A stretch of 62,175 nt of DNA from Bradyrhizobium sp. ORS 375 (GTDB taxonomy: Bacteria; Pseudomonadota; Alphaproteobacteria; Rhizobiales; Xanthobacteraceae). Location: contig NZ_CAFI01000475.1 in NCBI RefSeq assembly GCF_000239775.1, forward strand, positions 1-62,175, in the 5' to 3' direction. The position numbers were made by a program, and so were the translations under genes. The stretch's first letter is position 1; every line of letters starts with the position of its first letter. The notes beneath the pieces are model-generated. The model worked only from the letters and a program-made list of their open reading frames with translations, did no database searches and was not told the origin of the DNA. Positions 1 to 9,645 of the stretch are shown here, piece after piece.

Positions 1-303
1 GGACAGCTCGCGGACGTTCAAGCCGTGTGGTCCTGGCGCCCCGAAGCTGGCGCCAAGCCTCGCGCGATGCGATCCGTGACAGGACGTGTCGCCGCGGTGA
101 CGGGGGCAAACAAGCCGGTCCCCGGGGAGAGCACGGAGCAGACGTCAACCCATCGCGCAGGGAGGGCCGGGATGTCCCGGCTGAACCTGTGGTGACCGCC
201 GCGTGCATTCTCTTTCGCACGCGGGCCATGGGAGCAGCCAGCTCCCGGCCTTCCCTGCGCCCTCGGCAAGTTCAGAGGGTTCTGTTTTGATCAACTCGGG
301 CGC
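1..303 (-). repeat. Structured dispersed repeat, copy A (cut by the window start)
   Basis: Read on the minus strand this stretch matches the copies at 9646-10047 and 57940-58327. It opens with GCGCCCGAGTTG (295-303 region) and carries a series of hairpins: CCCTC/GAGGG (260-264 with 275-279), a 16-bp outer stem (155-170 with 245-260), an inner stem GGGAGC/GCTCCC (230-235 with 241-246), CCGCGTGC/GCACGCGG (199-206 with 217-224) and TGGCGCC/GGCGCCA (34-40 with 49-55). The stem sequences differ from the other copies but stay paired. Similarity to copy C continues to base 1, so the element runs off the window. Short open frames in it are not convincing genes. Confidence 0.8.
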
Positions 304-351
304 GACGGCGCTGCGGGCGTGTTGGTGCGCATCATGATGAGCTCGCCGAGC

Positions 352-515
352 GGACCCCCACCCCCGACCCCTCCCCGCAAGGGGGAGGGGAGAAGAGAGA
401 GCGAGCCTCTTGCCACGATTGCGCGCAGACGGGCGGAGAAGCTGGGATTCGACTAACAAAGCGGCCCAGGGTTGGCCCTTCCCCCTTGCGGGCAGGGGGC
501 GGGGGGTGGGGGTCC
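352..515. repeat. Imperfect inverted repeat with C-rich/G-rich 39-bp arms
   Basis: The arm at about 352-390 (GGACCCCCACCCC..., then CCCCGCAAGGGGGAGGG) is repeated in inverted orientation at about 477-515. About 85 bases separate the arms, and each arm contains its own small hairpin (CCCC-gcaa-GGGG type). It lies beyond the 3' end of purC and no gene is seen in it. It resembles the common palindromic intergenic repeats of rhizobial chromosomes. Confidence 0.65.
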
Positions 516-590
516 ACGATGCACACCGTCGACGATGCGCGCTACTACAAAAAGTCCCGACCCAGGCGTCAACGCGTGAGCTCAGAATCC

Positions 591-1505
591 TCAGATCTTC
601 AGCTCACGTCCCGTCACCCGACGGAACGCCTCGAGATAGCGCTGGCTGGTCGCATCGACCACGCTCTGCGGCAGCGGGGGCGGCGGGGCGTCGCCGTTCC
701 AGCGGCCGGCCTTGCGCTCGGCATCGAGATAGTCGCGCAGCGGCTGTTTGTCGAAGCTCGGCTGCGGCTGGCCCGGCTGATAGGCGTCGACGGCCCAGAA
801 GCGCGAGCTGTCGGGCGTCATCACCTCGTCGATCAGGATGATGTTGCCGTCCTTGTCGCGACCGAACTCGAACTTGGTATCGGCGATGATGATGCCCTGC
901 TCGCGGGCGAGCGTCTCGCCGAGCGTATAGACCGCGCGCGTCATGCTCTCCAGCGTATAGGCCGTATCGTCGCCGACCACCTCGCGCATCCGGGCGATGG
1001 TGATGTTCTCGTCATGGCCGGTCTCGGCCTTGGTCGCCGGGCTGAAGATCGCGGGCTCCAGCTTCTGGCTCTCCACGAGGCCTGCCGGCAACGGCTCACC
1101 GGCGAGCGTTCCGCTGGCGGCATATTCCTTCCAGGCCGAGCCGGAGAGATAGCCGCGGATCACGCATTCGATCGGAAACACGGTGGTGCGCTTGCACAGC
1201 ATCGCGCGTCCCAGAATCTCCTCGCGATGCGGCTTCAGCTCGGGCACCGCGGCAATGATCTCATCGGTATCGGCCGAGATCATGTGGTGATGCACGACGC
1301 CCTCGAGCGCGTTGAACCAATAGGCCGAGATCTGCGTCAGCACCGCGCCCTTCACCGGGATGGTCTCGTTCATCACGACGTCGAACGCCGAGATCCGGTC
1401 GGTGGTCAGCAGCAGCACGCGGTCGTCGCCGACGGCATAGATGTCGCGGACCTTGCCGCGGCCGATCTTCGGGAGCGGCAGATTGCTGGCGAGAAGCGTG
1501 GTCAT
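591..1505 (-). CDS. purC: Phosphoribosylaminoimidazole-succinocarboxamide synthase
   Basis: PurC joins aspartate to CAIR with ATP to give SAICAR, a cytoplasmic step of de novo purine synthesis. The 304-residue protein starts with the nucleotide-binding segment [14 protein letters not shown] and carries the family signature [11 protein letters not shown] followed by [15 protein letters not shown] near residues 205-238. The length is that of the longer bacterial/yeast-type SAICAR synthetases. The ATG at 1505 is well placed. The gene stands alone; the 265 bases upstream, before pirin, hold a palindromic repeat pair. Nothing unusual is seen in the sequence. Confidence 0.96.
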   Translation of the reverse strand: MTTLLASNLPLPKIGRGKVRDIYAVGDDRVLLLTTDRISAFDVVMNETIPVKGAVLTQISAYWFNALEGVVHHHMISADTDEIIAAVPELKPHREEILGRAMLCKRTTVFPIECVIRGYLSGSAWKEYAASGTLAGEPLPAGLVESQKLEPAIFSPATKAETGHDENITIARMREVVGDDTAYTLESMTRAVYTLGETLAREQGIIIADTKFEFGRDKDGNIILIDEVMTPDSSRFWAVDAYQPGQPQPSFDKQPLRDYLDAERKAGRWNGDAPPPPLPQSVVDATSQRYLEAFRRVTGRELKI

Positions 1506-1588
1506 AGCAGATCTTTCGAAGATAGATGTCTTGTCGCGTCGGAGTGCGATGGCTGTTGCAAAATCCCGGTGGCAGCCGGAATCTCGAC

Positions 1589-1723
1589 CTCACCTCTCCC
1601 CATCGGGGAGAGGTCGATCGCGAAGCGATCGGGTGAGGGGGCTTGGCGCGATCGAACGACCGCAACCCCTCACCCGGATTGCATCTGTCGATGCAATCCG
1701 ACCTCTCCCTTCGGAAGAGGTGG
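1589..1723. repeat. Two head-to-head copies of a rhizobial palindromic repeat
   Basis: The left copy (1589-1640) has hairpins CTCTCCCC-at-GGGGAGAG and CGATCGC-gaa-GCGATCG, and ends GGGTGAGGGG. The right copy (1665-1723) is the same repeat inverted, with a different stem (GATTGCAT...ATGCAATC) kept complementary. It fills most of the gap between purC and the pirin gene and could act as a transcript end or as a REP-like element. Confidence 0.65.
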
Positions 1724-1769
1724 ACCGCCCGCGTCGCGCCAGAGCGACCTCGTTGAGGGAAATTGTAGC

Positions 1770-2687
1770 CTATTCCGGCAGCGGAATGAACTCGTGCTCC
1801 TGGGGAACGGCGGCGAACCGGCCGGTTTTCCAGTCCTGCTTGGCCTGCTCGATGCGCTCCTTGCTGGAGGAGACGAAATTCCACCAGACATGGCGCGGCC
1901 CTTCCAGCGCGTCGCCGCCGAGGAACATCATCCGGGTCGGCTTCACCGTACGGACGCTGATGGCGTCGCCCGGGCGGAAGATCAGCAGCCGCGGCCCCTC
2001 GTGGCGCTCGCGCGCGATCTCGACCTCGCCGTCGACGATGTAGATCGCCCGCTCTTCGTGATCGGGATCGAGCGGCACCACCGTGCCGGCCTGCGCCGTG
2101 ACCTCGACATAGAACCAGGGCGAGACCATCGTCACCGGAGAGGCCTTGCCGAACGCCTTGCCGGCAATGATGCGCGCCGAAAAACCGGTGTCGCTGACCG
2201 TCGGCAGCGCGCCTGCCGCATAATGCTGGAAGCTTGGCGCGATCTCCTCGGATTCGACCGGCAGCGCGATCCAGCTCTGCAGGCCGAGCATCTGCTGGCC
2301 ATTCTGCCGCTGCAAGTCGGGCGTGCGCTCGGAATGCGCGATGCCGCGGCCGGCGGTCATCAGGTTCATCGCGCCGGGCTGGATCTCCTGGACGTTGCCC
2401 TCGCTGTCCCGATGCATGATGGCGCCGTCGAACAGATAGGTGACGGTGGCAAGGCCGATATGCGGATGCGGCCGCACATCCATGCCCTTGCCGGAGACGA
2501 ACTGCACCGGGCCGAAATGATCGAAGAAGATGAACGGGCCGACCATCTGTCGGCGGCCATGCGGCAGCGCGCGCCGCACGGCGAAGCCGTCGCCGAGGTC
2601 GCGGGTGCGCGGCACGATGACATGCTCCAGCGCATCGCAGGAGGTGGGATCGCCGAATTCCGGATCGATCGATGGCTGCCAGCTCAT
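1770..2687 (-). CDS. Pirin family protein
   Basis: This is a bicupin protein of 305 residues. The pirin metal-binding set is visible as HPHIGL (His74, His76) and GIAHSE (His118, Glu120). The family includes quercetin 2,3-dioxygenase-like enzymes and nuclear-type pirins; the substrate here cannot be told. The start ATG at 2687 is the first plausible one. The gene is divergent from the AraC-type regulator at 2825, with about 135 bases between them, so the two could share a control region. Confidence 0.9.
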   Translation of the reverse strand: MSWQPSIDPEFGDPTSCDALEHVIVPRTRDLGDGFAVRRALPHGRRQMVGPFIFFDHFGPVQFVSGKGMDVRPHPHIGLATVTYLFDGAIMHRDSEGNVQEIQPGAMNLMTAGRGIAHSERTPDLQRQNGQQMLGLQSWIALPVESEEIAPSFQHYAAGALPTVSDTGFSARIIAGKAFGKASPVTMVSPWFYVEVTAQAGTVVPLDPDHEERAIYIVDGEVEIARERHEGPRLLIFRPGDAISVRTVKPTRMMFLGGDALEGPRHVWWNFVSSSKERIEQAKQDWKTGRFAAVPQEHEFIPLPE

Positions 2688-2824
2688 GGGAGGCTCCTGC
2701 GATATGGAAGCCCGAGCTTAGCAGCTTTGCCGAGGCGACGGCAGGGCACGAGGTCGCGGTGTCCCGGTGATTTGAATGGAGGCGCGGTCCGGCCTAGAGT
2801 TCCGGCGCCGACAATGGACCCGTG

Positions 2825-3904
2825 ATGATGCCGCTCGAAAGCCTCGATCTCGCACTCCGCGCCGCCGCCATCGCGCTGCTTGCCGTGCTGGCAGCGTCGT
2901 TGTGGCGGGAGCTCAACACGCAGACGGTCGGGCGGCTTGCGATCGCGCTGGCGGTCGGCTCGGCCGCGCATGCGGCGACGTTCAACATCGGCGGCAGCGC
3001 GGCGCCGTCGCTGGCATTCGCGCCGCTGATTGCGGTCGCGACGGCTGACGTCGTCGTGCTCTGGCTGTTCTGCCGCGCGCTGTTCGATGACGGCTTCAAG
3101 CCGCGCTGGTTGCATGGCCTGATCTGGCTCGCGGTGTTCGGGTTCAGCCTGCTGAGCTGCCTCTTGCTCGGTCCCGCCGGGCATGCGAAGCTCGTCATCG
3201 TCGCGAACAATCTGCTGGCGCTCGGCTTCGTCGGCCTGACCCTGGCGCAGACGATCCGCTCGTGGTCGGCCGATCTCGTCGAAGGCCGGCGGCGCGTCCG
3301 CGCGTTCGTCGTCGTGGCGGCGCTCGCTTACGGCGGCGTCAACGCGCTGCTGCAGATCGCAAGCGCCGGCGGCGGCCCGTCGGAGCTGGGCAATGTGGTC
3401 AATGCGGCGATGTTCCTGGCTGTCGTGGGCGCCGTCGCGCTGATGCTGCTGCGGGTCGGCGCCGGCGACCTGTTTGCTCCCGAGGCGGCGCAGGCCGTGG
3501 TGATCAGCGAGGCCGCGCCTGCCGCTATCACGCGCACGGCTGAGACGGCTGCCAATCGCAAGCTGGTCGATGCGCTGATGCGGCTGATGGCGGATGAACG
3601 GATCTACCGCCAGGAGAACGTCACCATCGGCATGCTGGCGAACCGGTTGGGCATTCCCGAGTACCGGCTGCGGCGGCTGATCAATGGCGAGCTCGGCTAC
3701 CGCAACTTCAACAGCTTCCTGAACAACCACCGCATCGAGGAGGCCAAGGCCGCGCTCGCCGATCCCGCCCAGGCCGAGGTGCCCGTCATCACCATCGCGC
3801 TGGACGCCGGGTTCCAGTCGCTCGGCCCGTTCAACCGCGCCTTCAAGGCGGTCACCGGGGTGACGCCGACGGAGTATCGGCGTACCAGGCGGTCCGCGGC
3901 GTGA
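2825..3904 (+). CDS. AraC-family regulator with N-terminal membrane domain
   Basis: About 230 N-terminal residues form hydrophobic helices (roughly six to seven membrane segments), followed by an AraC/XylS-type double helix-turn-helix at the C-terminus (GMLANRLGIPEYRLRRLI, then TIALDAGFQSLGPFNRAFK and VTGVTPTEYRR). Family members of this architecture sense at the membrane and bind DNA through the C-terminal domain. Three in-frame starts occur in a row (GTG 2822, ATG 2825, ATG 2828); no strong ribosome site separates them. It is divergent from the pirin gene and its target is unknown. Confidence 0.9.
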   Translation: MMPLESLDLALRAAAIALLAVLAASLWRELNTQTVGRLAIALAVGSAAHAATFNIGGSAAPSLAFAPLIAVATADVVVLWLFCRALFDDGFKPRWLHGLIWLAVFGFSLLSCLLLGPAGHAKLVIVANNLLALGFVGLTLAQTIRSWSADLVEGRRRVRAFVVVAALAYGGVNALLQIASAGGGPSELGNVVNAAMFLAVVGAVALMLLRVGAGDLFAPEAAQAVVISEAAPAAITRTAETAANRKLVDALMRLMADERIYRQENVTIGMLANRLGIPEYRLRRLINGELGYRNFNSFLNNHRIEEAKAALADPAQAEVPVITIALDAGFQSLGPFNRAFKAVTGVTPTEYRRTRRSAA

Positions 3905-4045
3905 GCGGTTTGACGTTGAGATCAAAGGAGAATTCCGAAATCGGCAAGGGTGTTGCGAATTCCAGCTGGGGTCCATTTCGAAATCGGCGAGCGCTGCGGC
4001 CGGAGCTGCGGTCTGGTCGAGCAGGTCCATCTGCCGGAGATTCCC

Positions 4046-5452
4046 ATGACCCGCCGCCGCCTGCTGCTCGTCCTCCTCGCGTCTACCACGCTCACCGCCC
4101 TGGCGGTCGGCGCCGCCCGTGCCCGTGATGTGCCCGAGGTCGCGACCGGGTTCATTGCCAGCACGGTGTGCTCGGAGACCTTCGTCTCGAACCAAGACCC
4201 GGACCGCGTGCTGTCCGAGACGCGGGCGGCAATGCCAGGGGCCGGCCTGCTCACCTGGGCAATGGACGTCCGGGTGGATCGCGCCGCCAGGGACGTCACC
4301 GTGAGCCTGCTCGGGCTCGGCCGCAGCCATGCCGTGTATCGCGACGGGCTCGGCTGCCATATGGACCATGGCGAAGCGCAGGACTGGCCGACGTTCCGGC
4401 CTTCTCCTCCGCAGCCCGCTTTGCTGCCCGAGATCGCCGCGAAGCGCGTCGTGGCGCCGGCTACGCCGGAACTGGCTGCGGCGCTCGACCGGGCCTTCGC
4501 CGAGCCGGACACGCCGCCGTTCCGGCGGACGCATGCCGTCGTCGTGCTCAAGGACGGCAAGGTGATCGCCGAACGTTATGCGCCGGGCTTCACGCTCGAC
4601 ACGCCCTTGCTCGGCTTCTCCGCGACCAAGTCGATGACCGCGACCCTGATCGGCATCCTCGTCCGCCAGGGCAAGCTCGCGCTGCATGCGCCCGCGCCGG
4701 TGGCGGCGTGGCGGGACGACAAGGATCCGCGCCATGCCATCACCGTCGATCACCTGCTGCGCCACACCGCCGGGCTCGCGCTCGGCAGCTCGCTGCAGGC
4801 CTCGCTGCTGTCGGCGCTCGAGCCGGTCAACCGCATGAAGTTCGTCGAGTCCGACCGCGCGGCGTTTGCCGAATCGATGCCGCTCGAGACCGCGCCGGGC
4901 GCGGTCAGCAACTATCACGACGGCAACACCGTCATCCTCTCTCATCTCATCCGCGACGCTGCCGGCGGCAGTGCCGCGGATGTGCTGCGCTTTGCGCAGC
5001 GCGAGCTGTTCGATCCGCTCGGCATGCGCAACGTCACCATCGAGTTCGATGCCGCCGGCACGCCGGAGGGCTCGAGCCAGATGCTGGCCACGGCGCGCGA
5101 CTGGGCGCGGCTCGGGCAGCTCTATCTCGACGACGGCGTCGTCGCTGGCCGCCGCATCCTGCCGGCCGGCTGGGTCGATTACGTCGCCACGCCGACCCCC
5201 GGCGCCTTCGTCGGCCTCGGCGCCGGGTTCTGGACCAATCGCGGCGACAGCTTCGGCGCCAACTACCGCATCTCGCATGGCTGGCCGCGCGACGCCTTCT
5301 TCGCCAAGGGCACGCTCGGCCAATATGTCGTCATGATCCCGTCCGAACGCCTGGTGATCGCGCGCTTCGGCCGCACCGTGAACTGGCCGCCGGAGATCGA
5401 CGGCGTGGCACAGCTCGTCAGCGACGTGATGGCGGCAACGCGAGGGGAGTGA
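4046..5452 (+). CDS. Exported serine hydrolase (beta-lactamase class C-like)
   Basis: A 468-residue protein of the beta-lactamase/penicillin-binding-protein-like hydrolase family (6-aminohexanoate-dimer hydrolase type). The start at 4046 gives an N-terminal signal peptide (MTRRRLLLVLLASTTLTALA) ending near ARA; the 32 codons upstream in frame lack signal-peptide character. The catalytic S-x-x-K is SATK at about residues 192-195. The YxN-type motif is probably in SNYHDGNT, and a GW/KGTLGQ segment follows near the C-terminus. It is likely periplasmic. The substrate is not predictable. It converges with the MmgE/PrpD gene. Confidence 0.88.
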   Translation: MTRRRLLLVLLASTTLTALAVGAARARDVPEVATGFIASTVCSETFVSNQDPDRVLSETRAAMPGAGLLTWAMDVRVDRAARDVTVSLLGLGRSHAVYRDGLGCHMDHGEAQDWPTFRPSPPQPALLPEIAAKRVVAPATPELAAALDRAFAEPDTPPFRRTHAVVVLKDGKVIAERYAPGFTLDTPLLGFSATKSMTATLIGILVRQGKLALHAPAPVAAWRDDKDPRHAITVDHLLRHTAGLALGSSLQASLLSALEPVNRMKFVESDRAAFAESMPLETAPGAVSNYHDGNTVILSHLIRDAAGGSAADVLRFAQRELFDPLGMRNVTIEFDAAGTPEGSSQMLATARDWARLGQLYLDDGVVAGRRILPAGWVDYVATPTPGAFVGLGAGFWTNRGDSFGANYRISHGWPRDAFFAKGTLGQYVVMIPSERLVIARFGRTVNWPPEIDGVAQLVSDVMAATRGE

Positions 5453-5460
5453 CGCATGCG

Positions 5461-6831
5461 CTACGCTCTCCCCAATGCGGTGGCCTGCTCAACGCGATCG
5501 AACCGCTCCAGCGACAGGATCGCGTCCGCAAAGCTCTGCGCACGGCTGCTCAGTACAGGGCGCGCGAGGGTGATGAACTTGTCGCTCATCGCCTGCGCTG
5601 TCGGGAACGAGGTCGGCTCACCCGACGGATCGTCGTGCAGCCGTTCGTGCACGCCGTCCTCCGTGGTGATCGTCACGCGCGCGCCGAACGGATGGCTGCG
5701 GCCGACCTCGAGTTTGTCGTCCTGCACGACGTCGAACTTGTCGGCCAGCGCATTGATCGCGCTGTCTCCCAGGCGCGTGTAGTCGTCCCAGCCGAAGCGG
5801 CCCTGATCGAGCGCCAGTGCGCCGGTGAAGAACATCGAGAACTGGCCGCCGACGATCGAGGTCGGGTGACGCTTGGTCGCGGCATCGCCGGTGAGCGTAA
5901 TGCCATTGCGATGCAGGCCGACCTCGACGCGCTTGACCTGGTCCGGCGTCAGATTGTGCTCGCGGCGCAGCGCGATGATGGCGTCGATCGCGGCGTGCGT
6001 GTAGCGGCAGCTCGGATACGGCTTCACGCCGATCTTCATCGTCTCATAGGTGCTGCCAAGCCCCGCAACCGCCTTCTCATGATGCGGCGTGTCGGTGTAG
6101 CCGACCAGCAGGCCGTGCTTGCCTTCGACGGACTCGATCGCCCCGACGAAATCATTCTTGGCGAGCGTCGCCGCGATCACGCCGTTCATCGCGGACGCGC
6201 CGACCTGATAGCGCTTGTTCCAGGCGCCGTTGACGAGAAATTGCAGCGAGCCGGCGGCCTGGCTGCCGGAGACGCCGAAGGCGTAGATGAGCTGCTGCTC
6301 CGACAGGCCGAACAGCTTGCCGGCCGCAGCGGCTGCGCCATACGTGCCAGCCGTCGCGGTGGGATGGAAGCCGCGGGCGTAATGTGAGGTCGGGTCGAGC
6401 GCATTGCCGAGCCGGCAGCATACCTCGTAGCCGGCAACGATCGCGGTCAGCACCTCGCGCCCGGACGCGCCGACCATTTCGCCGACGGCGAAAGCCGCGG
6501 GCACCACGGGCGCGCTCGGATGCAACGAGGAATCGGCGTGCGTATCGTCGAAGTCGAGCGAATGGCCCATCGTGCCGTTGAGCAGCGCCGCCACGGCCGG
6601 CGTCCACGTGCGGGAATCGCCGAAGACGGTGGCCTCTCCCGCCGCATCCAGCTTCAGCGCCGCCAGCATCTTGACCACCGAGGGCGTCGATTCCGCCTCG
6701 CGCCGGGCGCGGATGGCGCTGCCGAGAAAGTCGAGCGTCAGCACCTTGGCGCGGTCGAGCACCTCGGGCGGGATATCGTCGTATTTCAGCTCAGCGACAT
6801 AGGCGGCGAGCGTTGCGGTTTCCTGGGCCAT
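5461..6831 (-). CDS. MmgE/PrpD family protein
   Basis: The 456-residue protein matches the MmgE/PrpD fold (2-methylcitrate dehydratase and cis-aconitate decarboxylase relatives), with the typical LNGTMGHSLDFDDTH stretch near residue 80-95 and KPYPSCRYTHAAIDA in the second half. No prpC/prpB neighbours are present, so a role in the methylcitrate cycle is not supported; many members have unknown dehydratase-like activities. The start has a GAGG motif about 8 bases upstream. It stands alone between convergent and divergent neighbours. Confidence 0.9.
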   Translation of the reverse strand: MAQETATLAAYVAELKYDDIPPEVLDRAKVLTLDFLGSAIRARREAESTPSVVKMLAALKLDAAGEATVFGDSRTWTPAVAALLNGTMGHSLDFDDTHADSSLHPSAPVVPAAFAVGEMVGASGREVLTAIVAGYEVCCRLGNALDPTSHYARGFHPTATAGTYGAAAAAGKLFGLSEQQLIYAFGVSGSQAAGSLQFLVNGAWNKRYQVGASAMNGVIAATLAKNDFVGAIESVEGKHGLLVGYTDTPHHEKAVAGLGSTYETMKIGVKPYPSCRYTHAAIDAIIALRREHNLTPDQVKRVEVGLHRNGITLTGDAATKRHPTSIVGGQFSMFFTGALALDQGRFGWDDYTRLGDSAINALADKFDVVQDDKLEVGRSHPFGARVTITTEDGVHERLHDDPSGEPTSFPTAQAMSDKFITLARPVLSSRAQSFADAILSLERFDRVEQATALGRA

Positions 6832-6950
6832 CGTGTTTCCTCAGCGTTGTTGCAGGCAGCCTAGGCAGACTGATTCCGCCTTTCAAGCCGGTCGGCCCCG
6901 GTGGGGACCAGCCATGCCAGCCGCGCTGGTCCGTTCGAGGTGAGTGACTG

Positions 6951-8093
6951 ATGGCATCGTTCAAGGAGCTGTTCGGCCGGGTGCGCGCCCGCAAGGCGCA
7001 GATGTCGCTGGCCGTCCGCGGCACCGTCGCGGCGACGCTGGCCTTCGCCATCGCCACCGCCTTCCAGCTCAAGCTGCCGCTGTGGGCGGTGCTGACCTCG
7101 CTGATCGTGACGCAGGGCAGCGTCGGACGCTCGCTGAAGGCGACGCGCGACTACATGTTCGGTACGATCGGCGGCGCGATCTATGGCGGCGCCATCACCG
7201 TGTTCATTCCGCATTCCGGCGAGCTGCAGCTGCTGGGCATGCTGATCCTGGCGGTGACGCCGCTCGCCTTCATCGCGGCGATCAATCCCAGCCTGAACGC
7301 GGCGACGGTGACCGCGGTCATCGTGCTGCTGGTGCCGACAATGGGGCATCTCGATCCGCTGGGCTCGGCGATCGACCGGGTGTTCGAGGTCGCCGTCGGC
7401 GCGCTCACCGGTCTTGCCGTGTCGTTCCTCGTGCTGCCCTCGCGCGCGCATGTGCAGATGCGCAGCGCCGCCGGGCGGCTGCTCGAGCTGATCGCCGCCG
7501 CTTTCACCGAGTTGCTGGCCGGCCTGTCGCGCGGCCGAGACAACGACGCGCTGCATCGGATCCAGGATGGCATCGGCGCGGCGCTGACCGAGTTGAATGC
7601 GACGGGCGCCGAAGCCGAGCGCGAGCGCTCGGCGCGGTTGTCGTCGGGCGCCGACACCGGGCCGATGCTGCGCACGATCCTGCGGCTGCGCCATGATGTC
7701 GTGATGATCGGCCGCGCCAGCGTGGTGCCGCTGCCCTCGGAGCTGCAGGCGCGTTTGTCGGCACCTGTCAGCCGCGTCAGCGACGCCATTGCCGGCTATC
7801 TGCGCGGCTGCGCCGGCGCCATCCGCAACGGCTCTGGTCCGCCGGCGATCTGGCCTGTCCATGTCGCGCTCAAGGCCTATGCCGAGGCGGTCGCCGCGGT
7901 GCGCAGCGACGGTCTGACACGAGGCCTGCCGGGCGATGCCGCCGAACGGTTCTTCGCGCTCGGCTTCTCGCTGGACCAGATGCGGCAGAACCTGATCGAC
8001 CTCGAGCGCGTGGTGGCCGAATGGGCCGGCGCATCGACCGGCAAGCCGCACCGGCCGGAGCCCGAGGAAACGTCGGATACGGCCGGCGCGTGA
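6951..8093 (+). CDS. FUSC family / aromatic acid exporter-like membrane protein
   Basis: Of the 380 residues, the N-terminal half has about six hydrophobic helices typical of the fusaric-acid-resistance/YccS-like domain (RGTVAATLAFAIATAFQLK... then WAVLTSLIVTQGSVG). The C-terminal half is a soluble helical region. The family is thought to export aromatic acids or related compounds from the inner membrane. A GAGGTGAG ribosome site precedes the ATG. Its stop is only two bases from the convergent stop of the MATE gene. Confidence 0.85.
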   Translation: MASFKELFGRVRARKAQMSLAVRGTVAATLAFAIATAFQLKLPLWAVLTSLIVTQGSVGRSLKATRDYMFGTIGGAIYGGAITVFIPHSGELQLLGMLILAVTPLAFIAAINPSLNAATVTAVIVLLVPTMGHLDPLGSAIDRVFEVAVGALTGLAVSFLVLPSRAHVQMRSAAGRLLELIAAAFTELLAGLSRGRDNDALHRIQDGIGAALTELNATGAEAERERSARLSSGADTGPMLRTILRLRHDVVMIGRASVVPLPSELQARLSAPVSRVSDAIAGYLRGCAGAIRNGSGPPAIWPVHVALKAYAEAVAAVRSDGLTRGLPGDAAERFFALGFSLDQMRQNLIDLERVVAEWAGASTGKPHRPEPEETSDTAGA

Positions 8094-8095
8094 GC

Positions 8096-9472
8096 TCATC
8101 GTGACAGCCTGAGAAAGCGCAGCACCAGCAGCGCCGCGTAGATGCCGGTGCCGATCGACAGCCCGATCCAGATTCCGGTCGCGCCGAGCGCGGTGTGGAG
8201 ACCGAGGATGTACGAGGCGGGAAAGCCGATCAGCCAATAGCCGAGCACGGCGAGCAGCAGCGGGATGCGCGTATCCTTGATGCCGCGCAGCGCGCCGACC
8301 GTGATGGTCTGCAGCGCGTCGGTGATGAAGAAGGTGGTGCCGACCAGCAGCAGCGTCGCCGCCAGCGTTGCCGTCGCTTGCGCATCGGCAAGGCCGGAGC
8401 CGAGGAATAGCTGCACGATCTCGAACCGCGCGAGGATGATGCCGAGCGTGAACAGCACCGCGAGGCCAAGGCCGAGCAACAGGGCCATCAGGCCGGCGCG
8501 GCGCCCGCCGTGTGCATCATTGCGCCCGGCTGCGTGACCGACGCGGACCGTCGCGGCCATGCTGATGCCGAACGGCACCATGAACAGGATGGCCGTGATC
8601 TGCAGCGCGATCTGATGCGCGGCCAGCGCCGGCGTGCTGATCAGGCCCATCAGGATCGCCGCCGCGGAGAACAAGCCGTATTCGAGCAGGAACGACAGCG
8701 AGATCGGCGCGCCGATGACGAGAAGCTGCCGCATCAGCCGCCAATCGAGGCGTCCGAGCTGCGAGAGCACATGGTAGTCGCGGAACGGTGGGCGGAACGC
8801 CGCGAACCACAGCCCGGCGAGAAAGGTGCCCAGATTGACGGTCGATGTCGCAACGCCAACGCCGGTCAGGCCAAGCTGCGGAAATCCCCATTGGCCGTAC
8901 AGCAGCGGGTAGACCAGCAGCGCGTTGAGCGGGATCGCGCCCAGCGTGATCCAGAGCACCGGCTCGGGCCGGTTGACCGCGCCCATGAAGCTGCGCAGCG
9001 CCAGAAACCACAGCATCGGCGCAATGCCCCAGGCGAGCCCGGACAGATAGTGTTGCGCGAGATGCGCCACCCCCGGGGCCTGGCCGAGCGCGAGCAGGAT
9101 GGCCTCGCCGTTCAGCGCGATCAGCATGATCGGCAGCGCGATGAACAGTCCGGCCCACAGCCCGACGCGCAGCGCGCGCCGCACCAGCGCCGTATCGGAT
9201 GCGCCGAACGCCTGCGCCGCGAGCGGCGCGACCGCGGACATCAGGCCCATGCCGAAGGTCGAGCCGACGAAATACACGGTGCCCGCCAGGGCCGCCGCTG
9301 CGACGGCGTCGCCGCCGACACGTCCGATGAAGGCGAGATCCGTCGACATCATCGCGATCTGCGACAGCTGCGTCAGCGCCATCGGCGCGGCGAGGCGGAT
9401 GGTGTCCCAGAGTTCGAGCGTGAGAGAGGGTGGTGTTGGCGGCGCGTGGCCGGTTGCCGTTGAGGAGCTCAT
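8096..9472 (-). CDS. MATE family efflux transporter
   Basis: An inner-membrane multidrug/toxin extruder with about 12 hydrophobic segments arranged as two MATE halves (APMALTQLSQIAMMSTDLAF near the N-terminus; GAPISLSFLLEYGLFSAAA at the start of the second half). The start at 9472 (MSSSTATG) is chosen because the 82 codons further upstream in frame show no membrane or family character. The length of 458 residues is normal. Drug or metabolite substrate is unknown. NorM-like naming would go beyond the evidence. Confidence 0.92.
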   Translation of the reverse strand: MSSSTATGHAPPTPPSLTLELWDTIRLAAPMALTQLSQIAMMSTDLAFIGRVGGDAVAAAALAGTVYFVGSTFGMGLMSAVAPLAAQAFGASDTALVRRALRVGLWAGLFIALPIMLIALNGEAILLALGQAPGVAHLAQHYLSGLAWGIAPMLWFLALRSFMGAVNRPEPVLWITLGAIPLNALLVYPLLYGQWGFPQLGLTGVGVATSTVNLGTFLAGLWFAAFRPPFRDYHVLSQLGRLDWRLMRQLLVIGAPISLSFLLEYGLFSAAAILMGLISTPALAAHQIALQITAILFMVPFGISMAATVRVGHAAGRNDAHGGRRAGLMALLLGLGLAVLFTLGIILARFEIVQLFLGSGLADAQATATLAATLLLVGTTFFITDALQTITVGALRGIKDTRIPLLLAVLGYWLIGFPASYILGLHTALGATGIWIGLSIGTGIYAALLVLRFLRLSR

Positions 9473-9645
9473 GCGCGCGGCTATAGCAGTCCCCGTGATG
9501 GCATGCACATCATGCGGGCAGGTTCCGTCCCGGGGATGTGCGGCGTAGGAGCGCAGACCGACGAAGCAGAAGTTCATCCAGGGCGTGACGCGCTTCGGCA
9601 TTGCACAGATGCTGCGTTCGTGAGTCCGCAATCTCGCGACGCATT

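Noticed and set aside
4168-6387. A 739-codon plus-strand frame across the serine hydrolase and MmgE/PrpD genes
   Set aside because: It overlaps two recognised genes in other frames and shows no domain.
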